6,706 bases of DNA from positions 1 to 6,706 of the forward strand of contig SXHM01000011.1 of assembly GCA_005773695.1 (NCBI GenBank). The letters run 5' to 3'. The notes beneath the pieces were generated by a model that saw only the letters and a program-made list of their open reading frames with translations, did not search any database and was not told the origin of the DNA. The stretch is from Bacteroidota bacterium (GTDB taxonomy: Bacteria > Bacteroidota > Bacteroidia > SXHM01). The stretch's first letter is position 1; each line of letters begins with the position of its first letter. The position numbers were made by a program, and so were the translations under genes. Positions 1 through 5,608 of this stretch are shown one piece after another.

Positions 1-181
1 CAGCAGCTTTTGCAGCAGCTTCAGCAGCCATAACTGCAATTGAATCTAATTTAGCTTTTTCAACAGCAGCTATTGAATCCAAACGTTTTTGGTCAGCTGC
101 TTTTTTCTCTGCTTCGCTGGGTCCGCAAGCTGCAACAGCCAACATACCACCTACTACTAATAAGGATAATACTTTTTTCAT
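1..181 (-). CDS. Small Ala/Lys-rich lipoprotein, partial (C-terminus off the left edge)
   Basis: The reading starts at ATG 181-179 and stays open to the window edge, giving 60 complete residues. It begins MKK, has a hydrophobic stretch at residues 4-18, and a lipobox-like AVAAC ending at Cys19, followed by GPSEAEKK. This marks a lipoprotein exported by Sec and lipidated at Cys19. The mature part is rich in Ala, Lys, Asp and Ser and contains two related units, KRLDSIAAVEK and AKLDSIAVMAAE (about residues 32-54), which suggests an amphipathic or coiled helix running into an Ala-rich segment. I know similar small lipoproteins only as uncharacterised Bacteroidota proteins, so no function is assigned. 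It is divergent from the lipoprotein gene at 327. The length and C-terminus are unknown because the gene is cut by the edge. Confidence 0.8.
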   Translation of the reverse strand, partial: MKKVLSLLVVGGMLAVAACGPSEAEKKAADQKRLDSIAAVEKAKLDSIAVMAAEAAAKAA

Positions 182-214
182 TTTTATTTTTATTGGTTTA
201 AAGGTTTAGAGCGA

Positions 215-222
215 CAAAAATA
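215..222 (-). promoter_or_regulatory. Bacteroidota -7 box for the left-edge lipoprotein
   Basis: On the minus strand this reads TATTTTTG, a full match to TAnnTTTG. It lies 33 bp upstream of the ATG at 181, which predicts a leader of roughly 25-30 nt. I found no TTG -33 element at the usual 17-23 bp spacing, so the call rests on the -7 box alone, in very AT-rich DNA. Confidence 0.45.
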
Positions 223-261
223 ACTTTTTTAATAATTAATTTCTCGGTAGTTTGAAATATT

Positions 262-269
262 TATATTTG
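262..269 (+). promoter_or_regulatory. Bacteroidota -7 box for the cysteine-rich lipoprotein gene
   Basis: TATATTTG matches TAnnTTTG exactly. The predicted transcript start near 275 would give a leader of about 50 nt before the ATG at 327. No TTG is present at the expected -33 spacing; a TTTG at 251-254 is too close. The start codon follows an A-rich stretch without Shine-Dalgarno sequence, as is usual in this phylum. Confidence 0.5.
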
Positions 270-326
270 CCAACGAAAATTTAAATCAAATTAAACAACA
301 TAATCAATAAACCAAATCAAAACAAA

Positions 327-827
327 ATGAAAACAACCCAATTCAATTTTTCTAAAATCGTTTCAACTGCAAAATATCTTGGTGTAGCAGCATTATTTAT
401 CGGAGGTCTTGCTACTTTCTCAGGTTGCGCTACTAAAGGTTGCACTGATGATACTGCTGATAACTATGATGAAAACGCAACTGAAGATGATGATTCTTGT
501 ATCCCCGCAAGAGATAAATTTTTAGGTAGCTACGCAGTTCAGGAAGCATGTGCTTCAGGAAACTACACTTATACTTGTACAATTGTTACATCATCAACCG
601 GTGATTTGAAAGTTATCATTAACAACCATGGTGATTTTAACCTAACTATTAATTCTGCTGCTTCTGTTAGCGGTGAAAACATTACTCTTGATAATGCAAC
701 TTACGATAACAGAACATTAACAGGTTCAGGTTCAATAAGTGGAAATATAATTACGCTCACTTACACAATTACAGACAATGCTACCGGTGACCAAGACCAG
801 TGCACAATGACTTGTACAAAACAATAA
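327..827 (+). CDS. Cysteine-rich secreted lipoprotein with a GCTD...DDxSC motif
   Basis: This is a 166-residue protein with a long N-region (about 16 residues), a hydrophobic core at about 18-31 and a lipobox FSGC ending at Cys34, so it is most likely a lipidated envelope protein. Directly after the anchor comes an acidic segment from Gly38-Cys39-Thr-Asp to Asp-Asp-Asp-Ser-Cys58. It matches the GCTDxxAxNYxxxAxxDDGSC pattern common in secreted Bacteroidota proteins, with a diverged Asp in place of the usual Gly. The rest (63-166) is Thr/Ser/Asn-rich, of beta character, and ends in CTMTCTKQ. Besides the lipid-bearing Cys34 there are six cysteines (39, 58, 75, 84, 159, 163), enough for three disulfides. 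The fold may be a small lipocalin-like or beta-sandwich domain, but that is a guess. Function is unknown. It appears monocistronic, between its own -7 box and a strong terminator. Confidence 0.85.
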   Translation: MKTTQFNFSKIVSTAKYLGVAALFIGGLATFSGCATKGCTDDTADNYDENATEDDDSCIPARDKFLGSYAVQEACASGNYTYTCTIVTSSTGDLKVIINNHGDFNLTINSAASVSGENITLDNATYDNRTLTGSGSISGNIITLTYTITDNATGDQDQCTMTCTKQ

Positions 828-843
828 TTAGTTAATTTATTAC

Positions 844-890
844 AACAATAAAAAAGCCCCTCGCCTAAGGCGAGGGGCTTTTTTATTGTT
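844..890. terminator. Bidirectional intrinsic terminator, perfect 22-bp inverted repeat
   Basis: Positions 844-865 and 869-890 are perfect reverse complements around a 3-nt TAA loop. The core is a 10-bp GC-rich stem (856-865 with 869-878, GCCCCTCGCC), flanked by six A on the left and six T on the right. It therefore works as a hairpin plus U-tract on either strand. It lies between the convergent genes ending at 827 (+) and 883 (-). The right arm includes the stop codon and the last codons of the glycosyltransferase gene (883-890), so that gene ends inside its own terminator. Confidence 0.93.
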
Positions 891-2046
891 CAATCATTTT
901 AATTAAAGGCTCCGTCATTTTCTTCCAGCCGTAATTTTGCTTTACAAATTCATGTCCTGCATTTGCTAATTGTTCTGCTTGTGCATGGTTGTCCAATAAC
1001 CTGAGAATAGCATCAGTATATTCCTGCGGTTGTTTACATACAATAATATTTTGGTTGTGTGTTCCGCCAAGGGCATTATTGGCAAGTTCAGACGTAATGC
1101 ACGGTACATTCATTGCCATTGCCTCTAGAAGCTTATTCTGCAAACCAATGCTTATTTGCATGGGAGCAATAAACAGTTTACTTGCAGCATAACAATCGCG
1201 CATATCATCCACCCAACCGCTTATTTTAACATTATCACTTTGTAAATCTTTAACTCGGGCAACGGGTGTTGCTCCTGCAATCAGTAATTTTATATTGGGC
1301 TTATGTTGCTTCACCAAGGGCAACACTTCATTTACCAGAAAAACTACACTTTCAACATTTGGCGGATAAGCCATGTTTCCGGTGAAAAGTAAATCGTATT
1401 TTTTTTCGGTTTCTCTGGGTTTGAAGTAATCCAAATCAACTCCGTTGGGCACAACAACAATATTCTGTTTAGCCTGATGTGCAATATTTTCTTTATCCTG
1501 ATTAGAGATGATGATTTTATTTTCAAACCAATCAAAAACTTCGGCTTCATAATTTGCCAACCGCTTGTGTTCTATTTTAAATAGCCAGCGCAGGTAAAAT
1601 GGTTCTTTGCTGATACGCTTCTCCATTCCTTTAGCAAAAGCATCCTGGTAGTCTAATGTTTTAGGAATATCATTTACATTTTTCACATACTCGGTTACTC
1701 TTGTCAACTGACAAAAAATATGTGCCGGATGCACTTCCTCTATAATATCGTCAATAATTTCTTGTCCTATATTGTTGTAAAAATAGCCTGTTGAAAATGG
1801 CTTCCCATTAAAGACTGTAGAAATAAGGCTGAGCACTCTTACTGCAAAAGAAATATCCAGAATATGCAGACGCTTACAATAACGCGATAAAACCTGCTCG
1901 GCTTCAGGATGAAGTTCGGTGTCATTCAAAGCAACAAGTGTTACCTCATGCTTCTCTGACAACAACTTCAGGTGATTGAATGCTCTTAGTTTATCTCCTT
2001 TTTCAAGCGGATAAGGAACACGGGAAACAAGGAACAGAATTTTCAC
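883..2046 (-). CDS. GT4-type glycosyltransferase, similar to exosortase-system sugar transferases (TIGR03087-like)
   Basis: This is a 387-residue cytoplasmic GT-B enzyme predicted to transfer a sugar from a nucleotide-activated donor to an envelope glycan or lipid-linked acceptor. The N-terminal acceptor domain opens with KILFLVSRVPYPLEKGDKLR (residues 2-21), including the Gly17-Asp-Lys loop. The interdomain linker is VVVPNGVDLDYF (197-208). The donor-binding domain has FTGNMAYPPN (221-230), a GW segment at 277-278 and GLQNKLLEAMAM (301-312) with the donor-contacting Glu308. The first Glu of the classical EX7E motif is Ile300 here. As I recall, the sugar transferases associated with PEP-CTERM/exosortase loci share the GxQNK.LEAMAM form and also lack that Glu. 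The start is GTG at 2046-2044; it is the only start giving the full Rossmann beta-strand, and it lies 3 bp after the phosphatase stop, so translational coupling is likely. Donor and acceptor cannot be told from sequence. Confidence 0.88.
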   Translation of the reverse strand: MKILFLVSRVPYPLEKGDKLRAFNHLKLLSEKHEVTLVALNDTELHPEAEQVLSRYCKRLHILDISFAVRVLSLISTVFNGKPFSTGYFYNNIGQEIIDDIIEEVHPAHIFCQLTRVTEYVKNVNDIPKTLDYQDAFAKGMEKRISKEPFYLRWLFKIEHKRLANYEAEVFDWFENKIIISNQDKENIAHQAKQNIVVVPNGVDLDYFKPRETEKKYDLLFTGNMAYPPNVESVVFLVNEVLPLVKQHKPNIKLLIAGATPVARVKDLQSDNVKISGWVDDMRDCYAASKLFIAPMQISIGLQNKLLEAMAMNVPCITSELANNALGGTHNQNIIVCKQPQEYTDAILRLLDNHAQAEQLANAGHEFVKQNYGWKKMTEPLIKMIEQ

Positions 2047-2049
2047 GAT

Positions 2050-3132
2050 TTATTTCATATTATGTTTGTGAATAATTCCGCCTGATGATGAGCCAAATAT
2101 GTTTGCTTTTACACTTCCATCGTTGAAAAAATCAACTCGAAAAAATCCATTTTCCATATCATTCATAAAGTCTGCTTTGTACCTGTTTTTGTTGAGATGT
2201 GTGCGCTTACTTCCTGAGCCGCTTAAGATGTGATTGTTATTTCCGTCTTCAAAATACTGCAAGGTATGTTCATGTCCGGCAACAACAATCAGATGTTCGT
2301 ATTTATTGAACGTGTTCAATAATTTTTTGCGCATTTTTTGGTAGCGGGGTTGTGGTATATCCTGAACCAGCATTCGGTTTAACCCGATTAATCCGAAAAA
2401 TTGCAAAGGCATATAATTGACTAAGGAGCGCAGAGGCTCTAAACGATTGGAGTGATGTCCATTGGTAAACATTGGATGATGCGCAGCAACAATCACTTTC
2501 TCGTTATTGTTTTTTGCTTCATTTAACAGACTATCTAATTCAAGGTAAAATTTTTCGGTGGTTTTTTTTCGGTTCATTCCGTCAGCCTTTTGTGTTTTAT
2601 GAAAAAACTGACTTTGAAGCCACCATTGTGTATCAATGGCAATCAGGCGGATTTTTTCTGTAAGCATTACAGAGTATGGTCCGGGCAAACCATTTTGTGG
2701 AATAAAAGTATGTTCATTGCGGTTGCTTACTTCTGTTGTTTTGAAATATTCTTCAACAAAACGCGCCTCTTCTTTTATGTATTTCAATCCCTGCCATTTC
2801 CCCTGTTTCCAATCGTGGTTGCCAGGAACAAAATATACTTGCCCTTTATAGGTTTTAAATGGTTCAATTTGAGATAACAATCTCTTTGTAGAAAGTTTTC
2901 GCTTCTTTTCTGATTTGCTCAAGGTTTCCAGGCCTTGCGGATAAATATTGTCTCCAAGAAAAAGAATAGCACTGTTGGGTTTTGTGAGTGCATCTTTTTG
3001 AAGTAACGTCATTGTTTGGTTGGTTACTGTATCGTTTCCGGCATCGCCAATTAGATAAACTGAGAAATCGGGAGATTGCGAGTAACAGTAGGTAGATAGC
3101 AGTAGGCAAATTACAGAAAGCAGGTGTTTCAT
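2050..3132 (-). CDS. Secreted purple-acid-phosphatase-like metallophosphatase
   Basis: This is a 360-residue calcineurin-type metallophosphoesterase that should hydrolyse phosphomonoesters outside the cytoplasm. An N-terminal signal peptide (hydrophobic about 4-15, likely cut near YS-QS at 18-20) precedes the catalytic domain. All the metal-ligand blocks of tartrate-resistant/purple acid phosphatases are present in order: GDAG (29-32, Asp30), GDNIYPQG (60-67, Asp61 and Tyr64), GNHDW (104-108, Asn105 and His106), AHHP (217-220, His218) and AGHEH (285-289, His287 and His289). The retained Tyr64 is the ligand that gives the purple Fe(III) enzymes their colour, so an Fe-containing dinuclear site is plausible. 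The protein ends about 70 residues after the last ligand block. From memory, many Bacteroidota homologues are far longer and carry a C-terminal outer-membrane barrel, which is absent here. It is the first gene of a two-gene unit with the glycosyltransferase. Physiological substrate unknown. Confidence 0.9.
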   Translation of the reverse strand: MKHLLSVICLLLSTYCYSQSPDFSVYLIGDAGNDTVTNQTMTLLQKDALTKPNSAILFLGDNIYPQGLETLSKSEKKRKLSTKRLLSQIEPFKTYKGQVYFVPGNHDWKQGKWQGLKYIKEEARFVEEYFKTTEVSNRNEHTFIPQNGLPGPYSVMLTEKIRLIAIDTQWWLQSQFFHKTQKADGMNRKKTTEKFYLELDSLLNEAKNNNEKVIVAAHHPMFTNGHHSNRLEPLRSLVNYMPLQFFGLIGLNRMLVQDIPQPRYQKMRKKLLNTFNKYEHLIVVAGHEHTLQYFEDGNNNHILSGSGSKRTHLNKNRYKADFMNDMENGFFRVDFFNDGSVKANIFGSSSGGIIHKHNMK

Positions 3133-3150
3133 TTGTTTTAATTAATGCTG

Positions 3151-3183
3151 CAAATTTAGCCTTTCGTTTGCATTGATTTGCAA
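3151..3183 (-). promoter_or_regulatory. Promoter of the phosphatase-glycosyltransferase unit
   Basis: The minus strand has TAAATTTG at 3158-3151, a full TAnnTTTG match, with TTG at 3183-3181 about 22 bp upstream, within the spacing used by Bacteroidota primary sigma factors. The predicted start near 3144 gives a leader of about a dozen nucleotides before ATG 3132. The elements interleave with the divergent promoter of the DoxX-like gene. Confidence 0.55.
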
Positions 3184-3195
3184 TTTCTAACTTTA
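3168..3195 (+). promoter_or_regulatory. Promoter of the DoxX-like gene, probably leaderless
   Basis: TTG (3168-3170, within TTTG at 3167-3170) is followed after 17 bp by TAACTTTA (3188-3195), seven of eight bases relaxed from TAnnTTTG with the final G replaced by A. The ATG at 3200 starts only 4 bases after the box, so transcription would begin at or next to the start codon, giving a leaderless or nearly leaderless mRNA. Confidence 0.5.
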
Positions 3196-3199
3196 GCAC

Positions 3200-3559
3200 A
3201 TGAAAAACATCAGTGCCTATATTATTGGAGCAGCATTTATTCTTGCCGGAGTAAATCATTTTGTTAATCCTGCATTTTATTGGCAGATGATTCCGTCCAG
3301 GTTGCCTTCTCATGAATTGCTGAATTATGCAAGCGGTGCTGCCGAAATTATTTTGGGAGCACTGTTGTTTATTCCCAAAACAAAAGTTCTGGCAGCATGG
3401 GGTTTAATCATTTTGCTGATAGCAGTTTATCCAGCCAATATTTACATGGCAATGGAGGCGGGTAAGACAATTGATATTTCTCCCATAATCGCTTACATTC
3501 GACTGCCGTTTCAGTTTTTGTTTATATGGCTTGTTTATCGTGAAACGAAAAAGAAATAG
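3200..3559 (+). CDS. DoxX-like small integral membrane protein
   Basis: This is a 119-residue protein with four predicted membrane segments (about 4-22, 41-58, 63-84 and 97-114) and a basic C-terminal tail RETKKK that should face the cytoplasm. Family marks seen here are the AGxxHFxxPAFYxxxIP block after helix 1 (16-32), SGAAEIxLG in helix 2 (45-53) and AAWGLIxLLIAVxPANIYM in helix 3 (65-83). These fit the DoxX-like family, whose members are small quinone- or redox-associated membrane proteins of mostly unknown role. The length is normal for the family. It has its own promoter and is divergent from the phosphatase; the next gene lies 54 bp downstream on the same strand across a small repeat, so co-transcription is possible. 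No substrate can be assigned. Confidence 0.82.
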   Translation: MKNISAYIIGAAFILAGVNHFVNPAFYWQMIPSRLPSHELLNYASGAAEIILGALLFIPKTKVLAAWGLIILLIAVYPANIYMAMEAGKTIDISPIIAYIRLPFQFLFIWLVYRETKKK

Positions 3560-3603
3560 TGAATTGGTGATTTAGGGATTTGGCGATTGAAATCACTAAA
3601 TCA
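3559..3603. repeat. Four tandem GTGATTTG-like octamers followed by an inverted copy
   Basis: Four consecutive 8-mers, GTGAATTG, GTGATTTA, GGGATTTG and GCGATTGA, fill 3559-3590. The next 13 bases (AATCACTAAATCA, 3591-3603) are the same octamer in reverse orientation. TGATTTAG (3568-3575) pairs with CTAAATCA (3596-3603), and GTGATTT (3567-3573) with AAATCAC (3590-3596), so a weak AT-rich hairpin can form. The first octamer begins on the G of the DoxX-like gene's TAG stop. There is no T-tract, so it is not a classical terminator. Confidence 0.6.
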
Positions 3604-3613
3604 TAAATAATAT

Positions 3614-4177
3614 ATGTCCTTAATACAGTCGCTTTATTTCATTGCACTTTTGCCTCATAAGCAATTGGCTGAGCGTATTACAGAATTGAAACATGATTTT
3701 TCGCGCAACTATGCTTCATCGGCAGCGCTGAAAACAATGCCACATATAACATTGCAAAGTCCTTTTAAACGCAGTCCCGAGGCTGAGGTAGAAATGCACC
3801 TGCGCCTGCAGGAGTTTTTTGAAAAGTATCCTGCCTTTGAAATTTCGTTGGATGGCTTCAACTGTTTTGACAACGCAACCAATAAAGTAATCTTTGCCGA
3901 TGTGGTTAAGAACGATCAACTCTTTAACTTGCATAAAGCGCTGATGTATTTTCTGCAAACAGAACTAAAATTTACTCCTCGCGAAACATCTTATTCTTTT
4001 CATCCACATATTACGCTGGTCTACCGCGACCTTACCGCTGATAATTTCAGAAGAGCTTGGACGGCATATAAAGACAAACCTTTTAAGGCAACATTTAAAG
4101 CCGAAGCAGCTTACCTATTGAAACACGATTACCGGCAGTGGCAGTTGCTAAGCAGGTTTAAGTTTAGAACTCAATAA
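3614..4177 (+). CDS. 2H phosphoesterase / LigT-like (2'-5' RNA ligase family) protein
   Basis: This is a 187-residue cytoplasmic protein of the two-histidine phosphoesterase superfamily. Both catalytic H-x-T motifs are intact and properly spaced: PHITL with His44 and Thr46, and HPHITLVYRD with His132 and Thr134, each in a predicted beta-strand. Family members act on 2'-5' or cyclic-phosphate linkages in RNA or nucleotides (LigT/ThpR, cyclic phosphodiesterases, AKAP18-like). Size and domain fit the single-domain bacterial forms, but the physiological substrate cannot be read from sequence. No signal peptide is present. I see no convincing -7 box just upstream (ATATATG context), so it may be read from the DoxX-like gene's promoter across the octamer repeat. 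It is followed by another GATT-cored repeat rather than a strong terminator. Confidence 0.87.
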   Translation: MSLIQSLYFIALLPHKQLAERITELKHDFSRNYASSAALKTMPHITLQSPFKRSPEAEVEMHLRLQEFFEKYPAFEISLDGFNCFDNATNKVIFADVVKNDQLFNLHKALMYFLQTELKFTPRETSYSFHPHITLVYRDLTADNFRRAWTAYKDKPFKATFKAEAAYLLKHDYRQWQLLSRFKFRTQ

Positions 4178-4182
4178 TAGTT

Positions 4183-4231
4183 GTCACGGATTCACAGATT
4201 TCAAATGCATTTTTCTGTGATAATCTGTGGC
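4183..4231. repeat. Imperfect inverted repeat of CACAGATT octamers
   Basis: The left arm has two adjacent octamers, CACGGATT (4185-4192) and CACAGATT (4193-4200). The right arm, TCTGTGATAATCTGTGGC (4214-4231), is close to their reverse complement with one extra base or two in the middle. Folded, 4193-4198 pairs with 4214-4219 and the outer parts pair with a bulge. It lies between the LigT-like stop (4177) and the -7 box of the thioredoxin gene. I recall similar CACAGATT-type hairpins as scattered intergenic repeats in Bacteroidota; this is not verified here. No U-tract follows directly. Confidence 0.6.
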
Positions 4232-4244
4232 AAATAAAAACACT

Positions 4245-4252
4245 TATCTTCG
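4245..4252 (+). promoter_or_regulatory. Probable -7 box of the thioredoxin-TPR gene
   Basis: TATCTTCG differs from TAnnTTTG by one base and is followed by CG, resembling TATCTTTGCG at 5484 upstream of bamD. The predicted leader before ATG 4274 is about 15 nt. No TTG is seen at proper -33 spacing; the right arm of the intergenic repeat occupies that place. Confidence 0.4.
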
Positions 4253-4273
4253 CGTTTCTTAAAAATAAATAAC

Positions 4274-5449
4274 ATGAAAAATATATTCGCCTTAATTCTT
4301 GCTTCCTTCCTTGTTTCCTCAGCCTTTGCCCAGGAAATTGCCTTTGAAACCGGAACATGGGCCGAGATAAAAGCTAAAGCCAAAAAAGAAAACAAGCTTA
4401 TTTTTATGGATGCCTTCACCACTTGGTGCGGTCCATGCAAATGGATGGCTAAAAATATTTTTACCGACAAAACGGTTGCCGATTATTACAATACCAATTT
4501 CATTAATGCCAAAATTGATATGGAGAAAGGCGAGGGCATTGATATTGCAAAAGAATACAAGGTTTCGTGCTACCCAAATCTGGTGTTTATTGATGGTGAC
4601 GGCAAACTGGTTCACCGCGTTGCGGGCTCTATGGAAGCTGCCGCTTTTATTGACTTGGGTAAAACAGCTTACACTCCCGAAAATGCATTTTCGTTTTACC
4701 AGAATAAATACGATGCGGGTGATCGCACCCCTGCATTTTTAACCAGTTATTTAGATATCATGTCTAACACCTGTTTACCTACTTCATCTGTAGCAACCGA
4801 TTATTTTGCAAGCATAAATGAGCAAAAGATTATTGAGCCTGCCAACTGGCAACTGCTTTATCATCACATTGCCGATGTTACTTCCGCGCCTTTTGTTTAT
4901 CTGGTTAAAAACCGCAAAGCCTTTGAAGAAAAATACACAGCCGATAGTGTGAACCAAAAGATTTATAACACCTATTTGCAGCATGGCAACACACTTTTGC
5001 GCTCCAAAGAAGATGCAGCCGAAAAACTGAAAGCCTTTCAGCAGGAAGTTACTAACTCCGGAATTAGCAGTGCCGATGAACTGAACAGCAACCTTACCCT
5101 GAAGTTTGCACAATCGCAGAACGATTGGAACACCTGGTTTAATGCTGCAAAAACACTTGCTGATAAATCATCGGATGCTAATTTTTTAAACGGTTTGGGT
5201 TGGACGGCCTTTGAAAAACTAGAAGATAAAAAGAAACTATCAGAAGCCGAATTATGGGCTAAAAAATCAGTAGAGTTGCATCAGGGTTCCTATAATTTAG
5301 ACACCTACGCCAACCTGCTCTTTAAAAACGGAAAAGCCGAACTGGCTTTGGCCACTGAAAAAAAGGCACTTGAATTTGCTAAAGCTGCCGGTGAAGACTT
5401 GAAGGCTTATGAGGATGTTATTGCCGAGATTGAGAAAGGGTTGAAGTAA
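4274..5449 (+). CDS. Periplasmic thioredoxin-fold protein with a C-terminal helical-repeat region
   Basis: This is a 391-residue exported protein. The signal peptide MKNIFALILASFLVSSAFAQ has a good cleavage site after Ala19. The thioredoxin domain covers about residues 25-130, with the redox motif Trp51-Cys52-Gly-Pro-Cys55 and the cis-proline loop Tyr100-Pro101 followed by the central strand NLVFID. It should act as a disulfide reductase or isomerase in the periplasm, or be surface-bound there. Residues 135-391 are mostly helical. Near the C-terminus, FLNGLGWTAFE, AELWAKKSVEL and DTYANLLFKNGKAELALATE look like TPR-type helical pairs, likely for binding a partner. An unusual third cysteine, Cys99, sits two residues before the cis-proline. 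Bacteroidota commonly carry such thioredoxin-TPR proteins of unknown partner. The start is supported by the complete signal peptide and the upstream -7 box. The gap to bamD is 48 bp and has no hairpin. Confidence 0.88.
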   Translation: MKNIFALILASFLVSSAFAQEIAFETGTWAEIKAKAKKENKLIFMDAFTTWCGPCKWMAKNIFTDKTVADYYNTNFINAKIDMEKGEGIDIAKEYKVSCYPNLVFIDGDGKLVHRVAGSMEAAAFIDLGKTAYTPENAFSFYQNKYDAGDRTPAFLTSYLDIMSNTCLPTSSVATDYFASINEQKIIEPANWQLLYHHIADVTSAPFVYLVKNRKAFEEKYTADSVNQKIYNTYLQHGNTLLRSKEDAAEKLKAFQQEVTNSGISSADELNSNLTLKFAQSQNDWNTWFNAAKTLADKSSDANFLNGLGWTAFEKLEDKKKLSEAELWAKKSVELHQGSYNLDTYANLLFKNGKAELALATEKKALEFAKAAGEDLKAYEDVIAEIEKGLK

Positions 5450-5483
5450 ACTAATTTCAAACCTTCTAACTCACAAATAATTG

Positions 5484-5491
5484 TATCTTTG
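5484..5491 (+). promoter_or_regulatory. -7 box of the bamD-rpoZ unit, leaderless
   Basis: TATCTTTG is a perfect TAnnTTTG match. The ATG at 5498 begins 6 bases after the box, so the mRNA would start at or next to the bamD start codon. This supports 5498, rather than 5609, as the original start of bamD. No clear TTG -33 element is seen at 17-23 bp. Confidence 0.6.
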
Positions 5492-5497
5492 CGCCCC

Positions 5498-5605
5498 ATG
5501 TTAAAAAAGGGCTCTAAAATTCTGGTCTTTCTGCTCCTCGTTTCCTTTGCATTTTCGTGCAAATACAACAAGTTGCTCAAAAGCACCGATTTTGATCTTA
5601 AATAA
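5498..5605 (+). pseudogene. bamD: 5' end of bamD (signal peptide and lipid anchor) cut by an in-frame TAA
   Basis: ATG 5498 opens a 35-codon reading with a basic start (MLKKGSK), a hydrophobic core at residues 8-19 and lipobox AFSC ending at Cys21, followed by KYNKLLKSTDFDLK. This is the expected BamD N-terminus: lipoprotein signal, lipidated Cys, then the conserved YxKLLKSTDFxLK segment. It stops at TAA 5603-5605 (codon 36) and then continues in the same frame as R-M-A-V-E-Y-Y into the TPR body. Family members, from memory, have a Tyr at this place, so a single base change from TAT or TAC to TAA explains the break. There is no frameshift: 5498 and 5609 differ by exactly 37 codons. The piece alone would make only a 35-residue lipopeptide. 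It is annotated separately because, as written, the sequence splits the gene. Confidence 0.8.
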
Positions 5606-5608
5606 CGC

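Noticed and set aside
883..3132. Exosortase/PEP-CTERM sorting locus, suggested by the TIGR03087-like glycosyltransferase
   Set aside because: No exosortase, no PEP-CTERM-bearing protein and no polysaccharide-export genes are visible in the window. The family likeness of one enzyme is not enough.
2864..3313. 149-codon open reading frame on the minus strand over the phosphatase start and the DoxX-like gene
   Set aside because: It overlaps two well-supported genes on both strands and the promoter gap, and its product has low-complexity, non-family-like composition. It is a shadow frame.
3559..3603. CRISPR-like array or attachment site
   Set aside because: The units are 8 bp, directly adjacent and without spacers, and no cas or integrase gene is nearby. 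It is a short tandem/inverted repeat only.
4784..5113. 109-codon minus-strand frame inside the thioredoxin-TPR gene
   Set aside because: It is fully embedded in a gene with a signal peptide and a CGPC domain and has no promoter or recognisable domain. It is an antisense shadow.
5603..5605. TAA read as a sense codon (altered genetic code) to restore BamD
   Set aside because: Most other genes in the window end in TAA at sensible positions (825, 885 on the minus strand, 2052 on the minus strand, 4175, 5447, 6311, 6650), so TAA is a normal stop here.
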